A stretch of 64,000 nucleotides of DNA from an uncultured Halomonas sp. (GTDB lineage Bacteria > Pseudomonadota > Gammaproteobacteria > Pseudomonadales > Halomonadaceae), in assembly GCF_947501415.1 (NCBI RefSeq), contig NZ_CANMVL010000011.1, forward strand, positions 1-64,000, given 5' to 3'. The position numbers and the translations under genes were made by a program. Of this stretch, positions 1 to 11,717 are shown one piece after another (position 1 is the stretch's first letter; each line of letters begins with the position of its first letter). The notes beneath the pieces were generated by a model. The model was given only the letters and a program-made list of their open reading frames with translations. It was not told the origin of the DNA and did not search any database.

Positions 1-187
1 TACGCGCCTTCAGAGACGCGTACCGATCGTCAGCACCCAAGGCCTGGACCTGATAGTAGAACGTGCTGCGCGGCAGCCCAGCCGCACGCAGCAGCAGAGC
101 CAGCGGATGTTCATGCCTTAACCCTTGGACGGCCTGAGCTTTTTGCCCCGCGTCGCCGTCCCTTTCTCCCGGATCAAGGCATCGAGC
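1..187 (-). CDS. IS3 transposase OrfB (N-terminal part, made by -1 frameshift; partial)
   Basis: After a -1 shift at the A-AAA-AAG heptamer the reading frame stays open to the window edge and crosses the orfA stop at 118-120. It includes the stretch HPLALLLRAAGLPRSTFYY, typical of the start of the DDE integrase half of IS3 transposases. I see no usable ATG or GTG of its own near the junction, so it is probably translated only as the OrfAB fusion. The catalytic DDE residues would lie beyond position 1. Confidence 0.75.
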
Positions 188-651
188 TTTTTTAGGTAGG
201 CATTCTCGGCACGCAGATACGCCAACTCCTTGAGCAGCTCCTCGTGGGAGCGCTCATCATCAGGCGGTGGGGGTGAGGAAGGCGGCTTCTTGGTCATCGG
301 GCGGCGCCCCTTGCGCTTTGGCTCCAGTGCAGTCAGACCACCACTATGGTACTGACGCTCCCATCTGCCAATGGCGCCGCCCTCGCGGATATCAAACAGG
401 GCTTGTGCCTGACGCCGTGACAAGCCATCTCGCCACATCGTCTCAAGGACCTGCAGCTTGAAAGCCGCGCTGCGGTGCGTGTATTTCTTGCGCACCCCCA
501 TCACGCCATGCTGACGGTAGTTGTCCCGCCATGTCCGCACCAGAGAATGATCCAGGCCATGCTGGCGGGCCACCTCCCTCAAGCTGGTGTCACCGTGCAA
601 GCACTGCTGTGCCACCAGCAGCTTGAACCACTCGTCGTATCGGTTACTCAT
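118..651 (-). CDS. IS3-family transposase OrfA (helix-turn-helix protein)
   Basis: 177 aa. Two helix-turn-helix segments lie in the N-terminal 110 residues (around SLREVARQHGLDHSLVRTW and SRRQAQALFDIREGGAIGRW), as in IS150-type OrfA proteins. A Pro-rich linker and a short coiled-coil segment (ELLKELAYLRAENAYLKKL) follow, the usual dimerisation and leucine-zipper part. OrfA binds the element ends and forms the N-terminal part of the OrfAB transposase. The ATG at 651 lies just inside the terminal hairpin. Translation continuing in frame ends at 118; a fraction should shift to orfB at codons Lys-Lys (187-192). Confidence 0.9.
   Translation of the reverse strand: MSNRYDEWFKLLVAQQCLHGDTSLREVARQHGLDHSLVRTWRDNYRQHGVMGVRKKYTHRSAAFKLQVLETMWRDGLSRRQAQALFDIREGGAIGRWERQYHSGGLTALEPKRKGRRPMTKKPPSSPPPPDDERSHEELLKELAYLRAENAYLKKLDALIREKGTATRGKKLRPSKG
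187..193 (-). promoter_or_regulatory. Programmed -1 ribosomal frameshift site (A-AAA-AAG)
   Basis: On the minus strand the heptamer reads A AAA AAG with AAA and AAG in the orfA frame (Lys-Lys). A -1 slip places the ribosome in the orfB frame, which is open from here to the window edge. This is the canonical IS3-family slippery sequence, at the expected place just after the orfA coiled coil. Confidence 0.85.
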
Positions 652-657
652 AAAAAC

Positions 658-703
658 ACCCCGAAGGTTGGATGTGGGTGTCCAACTTTCGGGGTGCAGT
701 TCA
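658..703 (-). repeat. IS terminal inverted-repeat end with stem-loop
   Basis: A 15-bp stem with one mismatch pairs 658-672 with 681-695 around an 8-nt loop; the outer arm is part of the terminal repeat ending at 703. It lies immediately upstream of the orfA ATG (651). A transcript reading in from outside would fold here and could hide the orfA ribosome-binding region, a known protective device in several IS families. That role is inferred. Confidence 0.6.
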
Positions 704-735
704 GGCGACGCCTTGGGGGGGTGTTGAGGTTTTGA

Positions 736-763
736 CTTACAGCTTACGGCTTAAAGCTTACAG
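736..763. repeat. Four tandem heptamers (CTTACAG-type)
   Basis: The sequence reads CTTACAG, CTTACGG, CTTAAAG, CTTACAG back to back, in the 66 bp between the IS end and the greA stop codon. On the minus strand this is the 3' untranslated end of the carAB-greA transcript. No intrinsic terminator is evident here. Confidence 0.7.
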
Positions 764-769
764 CTGGAG

Positions 770-1242
770 TCACAGGTGCTCGACGCCCGAGATCTCATAC
801 TCGACATCGCCACCCGGGGTCTTGACCACCACCACGTCACCCTCCTCCTTGCCGATCAGGGCACGGGCGATGGGCGAGGTCACGGAGATCCTGCCCTGCT
901 TGATGTCCGCCTCATCCTCGCCGACGATCCGGTAGGTCACCTCCTCGTCGTTGTTGAGGTTGAGCAGCTCCACGGTGACACCGAAGATCACCTTGCCCGT
1001 CCTGGGCAGCTTGGTGACATCGATCACCTGGGCGTTGGAGAGCTTGCCTTCGATCTCCTGGATACGCCCCTCGATAAAGCCCTGCTGCTCGCGGGCCGCA
1101 TGGTACTCGGCGTTCTCCTTGAGATCACCATGCTCTCGGGCCTCGGCGATGGCGGCGATCACCCTGGGACGCGCCTCGCCCTTGAGGTGCTCGAGCTCCT
1201 CGCGCAGACGCGACTCTCCGGCGACGGTCATCGGGACCTTGT

Positions 1243-1246
<4 letters not shown>
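770..1246 (-). CDS. greA: Transcription elongation factor GreA
   Basis: 158 aa, the normal length. GreA stimulates RNA cleavage by backtracked RNA polymerase. The N-terminal coiled coil (to about residue 75) holds the conserved motif [20 protein letters not shown], including the acidic tip residues, followed by the FKBP-like C-terminal domain with [16 protein letters not shown]. The start at 1246 ([10 protein letters not shown]) matches the family; a longer reading frame exists upstream but only overlaps carB. Its ATG overlaps the carB stop as ATGA, so the two are probably translationally coupled. greA as last gene of a car operon is known in Pseudomonas. Confidence 0.97.
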
Positions 1247-4473
<3,227 letters not shown>

Positions 4474-4542
4474 GGTGCTTCCCGCAGAAGTAGGTGACGA
4501 GTGGTGACGTGTCTCTGGCTCTAACTGGCTCTAAGCGCTAAC

Positions 4543-5691
4543 TCAGGCCCCGCGAGCTCGCATCATCTCGACGAATCGTTCGAACAGCGGCGCCACGTCG
4601 CACGGGCCCGGGCTCGCCTCGGGATGGCCCTGGAAGCTGAAGGCCGGGCAGTCGGTGCGCTCGACCCCCTGCAGGGTGCCGTCGAACAGCGAACGGTGGG
4701 TGGCACGCAGATTGGCCGGCAGCTGCGCCTCGTCGGCGGCGAAGCCGTGGTTCTGGCTGGTGATCATCACGCGGCCGCTATCGAGATCCTGCACCGGGTG
4801 GTTGGCGCCGTGGTGGCCGTGGTTCATCTTCATGGTGCTGGCACCGCTGGCCAGCGCCAGCAGCTGATGCCCCAGGCAGATGCCGAACATCGGAATCCCG
4901 CTCTCGAGGAGCTCCTGGATCGCCGTGATGGCGTAGTCGCAGGGCTCGGGGTCACCGGGACCGTTGGAGAGGAAGATTCCGTCCGGATTCATCGCCAGCA
5001 CTTCGGCAGCCGGAGTCTGGGCCGGCACCACGCTGAGACGACAGCCGCGGGAGGCCAGCATGCGCAGGATGTTGTACTTCACGCCGAAGTCGTAGGCCAC
5101 CACATGGAAGGGGCGCTCGCCCTGGCTGGCGTCGTTGTAGCCCTGACCCAGGGTCCACTCGCCCTCGTTCCACTCGTAGGGCGCCTTGCAGGAGACCACC
5201 TTGGCCAGATCCATGCCCGCAAGGCCCGGGAAGTCACGGGCGGCGGCCAGTGCACGCTCGACGGCGTCCTCACCCTCGGCCTCGGTACCGGCCAGAATCG
5301 CGCCGTTCTGGGCACCCTTGTCACGCAGCAGGCGGGTCAGGCGACGGGTGTCGATCTCGGCGATGCCCAGCACATTCTGGCTCTTGAGATAGTCGGAGAG
5401 GGTCTGCTCGCAGCGGAAGTTGCTGGCCAGCAGCGGCAGGTCGCGAATCACCAGGCCGGCGGCGGCGATGCCACTGGACTCCACGTCCTCGGCATTGACG
5501 CCGGTATTGCCGATATGAGGGTAGGTCAGGGTGACGATCTGGCGAGCATAAGAGGGATCGGTAAGAATCTCCTGATAGCCGGTCATGGCCGTATTGAACA
5601 CCACCTCACCGCTGGTCTGTCCATCGGCGCCAATCGCCGTGCCATGAAACACACTGCCGTCTTCCAGGGCCAGTATCGCGGGTCTGTTCAA
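4543..5691 (-). CDS. carA: Carbamoyl-phosphate synthase small chain (glutamine amidotransferase)
   Basis: 382 aa. It hydrolyses glutamine and passes ammonia to CarB. The N-terminal small-subunit domain starts [14 protein letters not shown]. The C-terminal class I amidotransferase domain has the nucleophile Cys in [10 protein letters not shown] and the His/Glu of the triad in [10 protein letters not shown]. The start codon is TTG (5689-5691), preceded by a strong AGGAGG at 9-nt spacing; the next residues match CarA N-termini, so I prefer this over a downstream ATG. The TTG overlaps the TGA of an upstream leader ORF. First structural gene of carA-carB-greA. Confidence 0.96.
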   Translation of the reverse strand: MNRPAILALEDGSVFHGTAIGADGQTSGEVVFNTAMTGYQEILTDPSYARQIVTLTYPHIGNTGVNAEDVESSGIAAAGLVIRDLPLLASNFRCEQTLSDYLKSQNVLGIAEIDTRRLTRLLRDKGAQNGAILAGTEAEGEDAVERALAAARDFPGLAGMDLAKVVSCKAPYEWNEGEWTLGQGYNDASQGERPFHVVAYDFGVKYNILRMLASRGCRLSVVPAQTPAAEVLAMNPDGIFLSNGPGDPEPCDYAITAIQELLESGIPMFGICLGHQLLALASGASTMKMNHGHHGANHPVQDLDSGRVMITSQNHGFAADEAQLPANLRATHRSLFDGTLQGVERTDCPAFSFQGHPEASPGPCDVAPLFERFVEMMRARGA

Positions 5692-5798
5692 GGTAACGTC
5701 CTCCTGCTCGTCAAGGGATTCTCAGCGCCGCCGTACGCCAGTCGCAAAAAAGCGGGATGAAACCTGATATGGACCGGTTTCATCCCGCTTGTTGTCAT
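5688..5798 (-). CDS. Putative carA leader peptide (36 aa) running through the attenuator
   Basis: A short ORF starts at the ATG at 5798 ([10 protein letters not shown]...) and ends with TGA at 5690-5688, overlapping the TTG start of carA. Both arms and the U-run of the terminator at 5746-5790 lie inside it, so a ribosome translating it would cover the hairpin. This is the geometry of the enterobacterial pyrBI leader. Its ribosome-binding site is weak (GAG-like). There is no codon-usage or homology evidence that the peptide is made; the case rests on layout. Confidence 0.45.
   Translation of the reverse strand: MTTSGMKPVHIRFHPAFLRLAYGGAENPLTSRRTLP
5746..5790 (-). terminator. Intrinsic terminator / candidate attenuator upstream of carA
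   Basis: A perfect 15-bp stem pairs 5750-5764 with 5776-5790 around an 11-nt loop. On the minus strand it is followed by six T residues. It lies 55 bp upstream of the carA start and about 365 bp downstream of the dapB stop. The distance from dapB and the overlapping leader ORF favour an attenuator for carAB-greA, but it could simply end the dapB transcript. Confidence 0.85.
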
Positions 5799-6155
5799 TC
5801 GCTCGGAACTGATGTGCTCAGAACTCTGGGGGCCGAAGCAACAAGCGCTGTGAAGGGGCTCTCACCCATGCGCCCGGCCAAAATTTTGGGGATATTACAG
5901 GAATCGCTGCCCGGCGACTACCCCTCCGCCTCCATGGCAGGGATATCGCAGCTACCAACTGGGTGATAGCGAAAGGCGCCGGGGACAGGTCGGAGAGGGG
6001 GTCCGAGGACCAGGGATGGCCGAGGTAGCCTACAGGGAAGTACTCGTAGCGCCCCCTCGAAGGCCTGTCGCCGGAATAGCCTTGAGCGGGCTGCCATCTG
6101 CGTTCGCCCTGCACCCATGGAGCCGGTAACAATTGACCCGGTCACTCTGACCGAG
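5799..6155. other. Non-coding region between dapB and carA
   Basis: About 360 bp without a convincing gene. Short reading frames here have no family resemblance. It contains the repeat-like element at 5979-6074 and should hold the carA promoter. I could not assign a clear -35/-10 pair on the minus strand. Confidence 0.6.
5979..6074. repeat. Element of about 96 bp with imperfect inverted ends
   Basis: The left end (from 5979, CCGGGGACAGG...) and the reverse complement of the right end (to 6074, CCGGCGACAGG...) match at 18 of 25 positions, both running into a GAGGGGG block. Between them are a short GTCC-GA-GGAC hairpin and a CTACAGGGAAGTACTCGTAG segment. The shape suggests a REP- or MITE-like intergenic repeat. 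No second copy was noticed in this window. Confidence 0.5.
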
Positions 6156-7007
<852 letters not shown>

Positions 7008-7019
7008 TCAGAGCGAAGG

Positions 7020-7934
7020 CTATCCCAGCCGTGGCGAGGACCGCTCGTGCCGCATCAGCAGCACCATGGCTAGCAGTACCGTGAGGCTGCCGGGCAGCCA
7101 CACCCAGCCGATCTGCTGCGGCGAGCGTATGAATAGCAGCAGCATGGAGACGAAGGGCACCAGATAGCCGTAAGCGGTGACCACTCCCGGGGTCAGCGCC
7201 GCAGTGGCTCGCTGCATCAGCCAGAAGGTCAGGGCACTGGAGCAGAGTCCCAGATAGACCAGCAGCGCCAGGTCCAGGGCGGTCATGTTCGCCAGATGCC
7301 TCAGTGGCTCGGTGGCGAGTCCCAGCGCGCCGACCAGCAAGCTCCCCAGCCCCAGGCTCCAGAAGGTGCGAACTGCTGCCGACTCCGGCAGATGCTCTCT
7401 GGCCAACCCCCAGCGGCTAAGTACCGGATAGAGCGCCGAGGAGAGGCAGCCCGCGAAGAACACCGCCTCGCCGAGGCCGAAACGCAGCTCGCCGCCCTGT
7501 TGCCACCCCTCGGCAACAGCCAGCCCCAGGGCACCGAGGGCCCCCAGGGCGAGGATCACCGGCAATCGCCAGCCCTGGGCCTCCACTCGCAACCCTCGCC
7601 CCAGCAGGAAGGCCAGCAGCGGTACCGTGACATACAGGGTCGCCATGGAGAGTGCCGTGGCGTGATGGGCGGCCCAGAACATGGCTGCGAAGAAGCCGGC
7701 CAGGCATGCCCCCATCAGCGCATAGAGCAACAGGCTTTGCCTACGCGGCACGAAGTTCGCCGAACGCCTGGCCAGCGGATAGAGGCCGGCGCAGGCGATG
7801 GCGAAGCGCAGGGCGGTCAGCAGCAGCGGCGGCAGCTCGCTCATCAGCCCCACCACGGGAAAGGAGAGCCCTACCAGAATGGCCCACACCAGCATGCCGA
7901 GATGGGCGCCGCGGAGGGTGACGGTCTGGCTCAC
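7020..7934 (-). CDS. EamA/DMT-family membrane transporter
   Basis: 304 aa with about ten hydrophobic segments in two repeats, as in the EamA (RhaT/YdcZ-like) drug/metabolite exporter family. Typical family pieces include a first helix with GLSFPVVGLMSELPPLLLTALRF and a second-repeat segment GLCSSALTFWLMQRA followed by GVVTAYGYLVPFVSMLL. The substrate cannot be read from sequence; relatives export amino acids or other small metabolites. Its ATG overlaps the stop of the DUF2218-like gene upstream (ATGA), so the two are probably one transcript. Confidence 0.85.
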   Translation of the reverse strand: MSQTVTLRGAHLGMLVWAILVGLSFPVVGLMSELPPLLLTALRFAIACAGLYPLARRSANFVPRRQSLLLYALMGACLAGFFAAMFWAAHHATALSMATLYVTVPLLAFLLGRGLRVEAQGWRLPVILALGALGALGLAVAEGWQQGGELRFGLGEAVFFAGCLSSALYPVLSRWGLAREHLPESAAVRTFWSLGLGSLLVGALGLATEPLRHLANMTALDLALLVYLGLCSSALTFWLMQRATAALTPGVVTAYGYLVPFVSMLLLFIRSPQQIGWVWLPGSLTVLLAMVLLMRHERSSPRLG

Positions 7935-8209
7935 GCCTCCCAGACGATATCCAGCTCGACGCCCCGGAGCTCATCCAGGGCATTGTCCACCTGGCGCTCG
8001 AGTTCGTCGTGGCTCTCATCATCCAGGGCCTCCACCACCACCAGCAGCTTGTCCGGCTGGGCCTGCAGGTAGCAACTGCCCTCCTCGAAGGTTACCTGCA
8101 CCGGATCGCTGGCACGATCTATCTCCTTGGCACCGGCCCAACGCTTGCAGAGCTGGTCGATCAGGGCCGCCGCATCCTCGGCGTGCAACTCGGCGCGTGA
8201 AATAGGCAT
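7931..8209 (-). CDS. Small DUF2218-like protein
   Basis: 92 aa, cytosolic, acidic, no membrane segment. The pattern LIDQLCKRWAGAKEID near the start and a later block of alternating acidic and hydrophobic residues resemble DUF2218 proteins, small alpha/beta proteins of unknown role that often sit near metal or siderophore genes. The assignment is from memory of the pattern. It overlaps the EamA transporter gene by 4 nt (ATGA) and is divergent from corA. Confidence 0.6.
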   Translation of the reverse strand: MPISRAELHAEDAAALIDQLCKRWAGAKEIDRASDPVQVTFEEGSCYLQAQPDKLLVVVEALDDESHDELERQVDNALDELRGVELDIVWEA

Positions 8210-8389
8210 AACGCTTATCCTCTGCAGAAATGTCGAGACTTCAGACTATGATGCCGCCTCGTGGAACGCCACCCCCTCCCCGCCTACGCAGCCCTCCATG
8301 CCACCGGCGCCAACGGGAGTCACATCGGGCGACTTCCTGGCACACTGGGGCTATCCAGGACACCAGACTTGACCGGAGAGAGTTAGCCA

Positions 8390-9355
8390 ATGCTCATCAA
8401 CTGTGTGGTCTACGACAAGGGCCACCGCCTGCACGATATCCAGCCCGATCAGATCGGCGACTACCTGGGGCAGCCCGACCGCTTTGTCTGGGTGGCCCTG
8501 CACGACCCCAGCGCACAGGAGATGGCACACTATCAGGAGGCGTTCGGCCTTCATGAGCTGGCCGTGGAGGACACCCTGAAGGGTGATCAGCGCCCCAAGC
8601 TCGAGGAGTATGACTCGGCGCTGTTCATGATCATGCACATGGTCTCCATGACCGAGGGCGAACTGCAGTCTGGGCAGGTGGCGGTATTCGCCGGCCCCGG
8701 CTACGTGCTCTCGGTGCGACTGCATCCGGGCCAGGGCTTCGCCGAGGTGCGCAGGCGCTGCGAGAGCGACCCCAAGCTGCTCAGCCAGGGGCCGGCCTTC
8801 GTGCTGTACGCGCTGCTGGATGCGGTGGTCGACCACTACTTCCCGATGGTGCAGGCACTGGAGGCGGAGCTGGAGAGCATCGAGGACCAGATCTTCGTCC
8901 AAGGGTCCGCTCGCACCAGCCTCGAGCGGCTCTACCAGCTCAAGCGCCAGACCATGCAGCTGAAGCACGCCGCCATGCCGCTGGGCGAGGCGGTCAGTCA
9001 TCTGTTCGGCGGCCGGGTGCCGGCACTCTGCCGCGAGACCCGGGAGTACTTCCGCGACGTCTACGACCATCTTCACCGCATCGAGTCGGCGGTGGACACC
9101 ATCCGCGAGATGATCATCACCGCCATCCAGGTGAACCTCTCGATGGTGGCCATCGACGAGGGCGAGGTGAACAAGCGCCTCGCCGCCTGGGCGGCGATCT
9201 TCGGCGTGGCCACCATCTTCGCCGGCATCTGGGGAATGAACTTCACCCATATGCCCGAGCTCGACTGGCGGACCGGCTACCCCCTGGCCCTGCTGGTCAT
9301 GGGTGGCGCCTGCGGCGGCCTCTATCGACGCTTCCGCCGCGCCGGGTGGCTGTAG
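8390..9355 (+). CDS. corA: CorA-family magnesium/divalent cation channel
   Basis: 321 aa. The N-terminal cytosolic funnel domain and long helix (to about residue 255) are followed by two C-terminal membrane helices. The first ends with the signature GMN (in IWGMNF, near residue 284), the selectivity-filter loop of CorA channels. The C-terminal tail is short and basic. The start has a GGAGAG ribosome site about 9 nt upstream. Family members move Mg2+, Co2+ or Ni2+; ZntB relatives move Zn2+, and the sequence does not settle which. Confidence 0.93.
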   Translation: MLINCVVYDKGHRLHDIQPDQIGDYLGQPDRFVWVALHDPSAQEMAHYQEAFGLHELAVEDTLKGDQRPKLEEYDSALFMIMHMVSMTEGELQSGQVAVFAGPGYVLSVRLHPGQGFAEVRRRCESDPKLLSQGPAFVLYALLDAVVDHYFPMVQALEAELESIEDQIFVQGSARTSLERLYQLKRQTMQLKHAAMPLGEAVSHLFGGRVPALCRETREYFRDVYDHLHRIESAVDTIREMIITAIQVNLSMVAIDEGEVNKRLAAWAAIFGVATIFAGIWGMNFTHMPELDWRTGYPLALLVMGGACGGLYRRFRRAGWL

Positions 9356-9435
9356 CGCTGTCTGTGCGGATGTCCTAACGTAATAGCTTATCAACTGTAG
9401 TGAAACCGATGGAGAAGAACCCATGGAGTGGGCAC

Positions 9436-10365
9436 ATGGATGAACGCCTGACCTGTCTCAATCATCTCCGCACGGGTAGCCCCTACAACAAGCCCTGCCT
9501 GCTGCTGGCGGTGATCTGCGAGATTCAATGCGGTCATATCACCACCCACCGGGTACAGATCAACCCTCGGCTTCTGTCCCGCTATCACGATCTTTACGAA
9601 CTGGTCAGCGGTGAGCGCCACAGGGCCAACCCCTGGCTACCGCTGTGGCATCTTCGCAATGACCGGGGGCCTGCGGGCCCAATCTGGTCACCCGATTACG
9701 CCGATAGCCTGGCCCCCGTGGCCGACCAGCTGGGCCAGCCAAGGTCGATGAATCAGCTGCTCGAGCGCTTCAGCTCCGCCCGGCTCGATGACGAGCTGTT
9801 CGCCGCCCTGCAGAAGAGCGACCTCGCCCGCGAGGCCTGCTCCTTGCTGGCCCATCGCTACCTTGGCGATGACAAGGCGACGCTTGAGCGCCTGATGAGC
9901 CACCTCGACACCGAACTGGCCAGTGGCGATTACCAGCGGCACCCGGAACGACTCGCCGACGGGATCAAGGAGGCCGCCCCGGTCCCCGCCCGCTCAGCCG
10001 CCTTTCGATCGCTGGTACTGGAAGCCTACGACTATCGCTGCGCGGCCAGCCGGCTGCGCTATATCACTCCCGACTATCGCTACCTGGTCGAGGCGGCCCA
10101 CCTGATTCCCTTCAGCGTTACCCAGGACGACCGGCCGAGCAACGGGCTGGCGCTGACTCCCAACCTGCACTGGGCCATGGATAACCACCTGATCGCGCCG
10201 GGGCCGGATCACCACTGGCATGTCAGCCCCGCGGTGGATCATCTGGTAGCGGACAACGACTGGCTGTGCCTCCTCGATCGCCAGCCGCTGGTGCTGCCCA
10301 GGGATGAACGCTGGCGGCCCGCCTCTGAGGCCCTGGCCTGGCGCCTGGACCACCTGCGGCGCTGA
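9436..10365 (+). CDS. HNH endonuclease (possible modification-dependent restriction enzyme)
   Basis: 309 aa from the ATG at 9436, which has GGAG 7 nt upstream; an ATG at 9400 is in frame but has no ribosome site. The C-terminal third has the HNH layout: AYDYRCAASRLR, then EAAHLIPF, then NGLALTPNLHWAMDNHLI. The N-terminal half (SPYNKPCLLLAVICEI, later PWLPLWHLRND) resembles the N-terminal domain found with many HNH proteins, including sulfur-binding ScoMcrA-type enzymes that cut phosphorothioated DNA. Which modification it reads, if any, is unknown. No methylase or dnd gene is nearby, and it lies within a block that is otherwise conserved. Confidence 0.85.
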   Translation: MDERLTCLNHLRTGSPYNKPCLLLAVICEIQCGHITTHRVQINPRLLSRYHDLYELVSGERHRANPWLPLWHLRNDRGPAGPIWSPDYADSLAPVADQLGQPRSMNQLLERFSSARLDDELFAALQKSDLAREACSLLAHRYLGDDKATLERLMSHLDTELASGDYQRHPERLADGIKEAAPVPARSAAFRSLVLEAYDYRCAASRLRYITPDYRYLVEAAHLIPFSVTQDDRPSNGLALTPNLHWAMDNHLIAPGPDHHWHVSPAVDHLVADNDWLCLLDRQPLVLPRDERWRPASEALAWRLDHLRR

Positions 10366-10400
10366 AACATGCCTTGATGAGTCATGCCTTGAAATACAGC

Positions 10401-10432
10401 AGGGCCCCGTCACCTCTCGATGACGGGGCCCT
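10401..10432. terminator. Hairpin between the HNH gene and dnaJ
   Basis: A perfect 12-bp GC-rich stem pairs 10401-10412 with 10421-10432 around an 8-nt loop. It lies between convergent genes and could serve both. Neither side has a clear run of T, so strength is uncertain. Confidence 0.6.
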
Positions 10433-10461
10433 GCCAGGCGCGCTTGCCAGGAAGAAAGCCG

Positions 10462-11613
10462 TTACGGCTTCATATCCTCGAAGAACTTCTTCACGCCGTC
10501 GAAGAAGCCGTCCTTCTTGGGCGAGTGGTGGGCACTGCTGGAGCCACCCAGGCTGTCCTGGAACTGACGCAGCAGCTCCTTCTGTTCTTCATTGAGCTTC
10601 ACCGGCGTCTCGATCACCACCTTGCAGATCAGGTCGCCAGGCGCGCCACCGCGCACCGGCTTGACGCCCTTGCCCCGCAGGCGGAAGAGCTTGCCGGTCT
10701 GGGTCTCGGCCGGGATCTTCAACTTGACCCGCCCCGCCAGGGTGGGCACCTCGAGCTCGCCACCCAGCGCCGCATCGACGAAGTTGATCGGCACCTCACA
10801 CTGCAGGTTGCGGCCGTCGCGCTGGAAGATCGGGTGCGGCTTGAGATTCACCTGCACATAGAGATCCCCGGGCGGGCCGCCGTTGATGCCGGCTTCGCCC
10901 TCGCCGTTGAGGCGAATGCGGTCGCCGGTATCCACCCCGGCGGGAATCTTCACCGACAGGGTGCGGGTCTCGCGCACACGTCCCTCGCCATGACACTTGT
11001 GACACGGCACCTTGATGTGCTGACCGGAGCCATGACAGGTCGGGCAGGTCTGCTGCACGGCGAAGAAGCCCTGCTGCATGCGCACCTGACCGTGGCCGGA
11101 ACAGGTCGGGCAGGTCTCCTTGCTGGAGCCCGGCTCGGCACCCTCGCCGTCACAGCGCTCACACTCGATATGGCGCGGCACACGGATATCCACGCTGGTG
11201 CCGGACACGGCATCCTCGAGGTCGAGCTCGAGGTTGTAGCGCAGGTCGCTGCCGCGGGCCGGGGCATTGGGATGACGCCGGCCTCCGCCGCCGCCGAAGA
11301 TATCGCCGAACACATCGCCGAAGATATCGCTGAAGCCACCGGCGCCGGCGCCACCGAAGCCGCCTCCGCCGAAGCCACCACCCTGGCCATCTACGCCGGC
11401 ATGACCGAACTGGTCATAGGCGGCACGCTTCTCGCTGTCGCTGAGTACCTCGTAGGCCTCGGAGACCTCGCGAAACTTCTCCGCCGCGCCGTCATCATCC
11501 GGATTGCGGTCGGGATGGAATTTCTGGGCGAGCCGGCGGTAGGCCTTCTTGATCTCTTTGGTATCGGCACCGCGCTCTACGCCCAGCACCTCGTAATAGT
11601 CGCGTTTGGACAT
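10462..11613 (-). CDS. dnaJ: Chaperone DnaJ (Hsp40)
   Basis: 383 aa. It delivers substrates to DnaK and stimulates its ATPase. The J domain (1-70) has the HPD motif in KFHPDRNP; a Gly/Phe-rich linker (about 75-115) follows. Four zinc-binding CxxCxGxG repeats are present ([32 protein letters not shown]), then the C-terminal substrate-binding domains. It follows dnaK with 104 bp between, containing a hairpin. Confidence 0.98.
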   Translation of the reverse strand: MSKRDYYEVLGVERGADTKEIKKAYRRLAQKFHPDRNPDDDGAAEKFREVSEAYEVLSDSEKRAAYDQFGHAGVDGQGGGFGGGGFGGAGAGGFSDIFGDVFGDIFGGGGGRRHPNAPARGSDLRYNLELDLEDAVSGTSVDIRVPRHIECERCDGEGAEPGSSKETCPTCSGHGQVRMQQGFFAVQQTCPTCHGSGQHIKVPCHKCHGEGRVRETRTLSVKIPAGVDTGDRIRLNGEGEAGINGGPPGDLYVQVNLKPHPIFQRDGRNLQCEVPINFVDAALGGELEVPTLAGRVKLKIPAETQTGKLFRLRGKGVKPVRGGAPGDLICKVVIETPVKLNEEQKELLRQFQDSLGGSSSAHHSPKKDGFFDGVKKFFEDMKP

Positions 11614-11646
11614 GGGTCTGTCCGCCTCCGTCGCGGTCCCTCGGAA

Positions 11647-11681
11647 ACACCAACGCGGGAGTCAGGCCCCCGCGCTGGTGT
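11647..11681 (-). other. Stem-loop between dnaK and dnaJ
   Basis: A 13-bp stem with one mismatch pairs 11647-11659 with 11669-11681 around a 9-nt loop. There is no T-run after it on the minus strand, so it is more likely a processing or partial-termination structure that lowers dnaJ output relative to dnaK. Confidence 0.5.
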
Positions 11682-11717
11682 CATCCATGGCTTAGATGCG
11701 TCGTTCAGATGCGTCGT

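Larger units (their letters stand above)
1..703 (-). mobile_element. IS3-family insertion sequence (IS150-like), cut by the window edge
   Basis: The element runs leftward. Its 5' end is the terminal sequence TGAACTGCACCCCG (minus strand, ending at 703), typical of IS150-group ends. It is followed by orfA (118-651), an A-AAA-AAG slippage site (187-193) and the start of orfB in the -1 frame. The other end lies outside the window, so target duplication and intactness cannot be judged. It sits 66 bp downstream of the greA stop, so it does not interrupt the carAB-greA operon. Confidence 0.88.
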
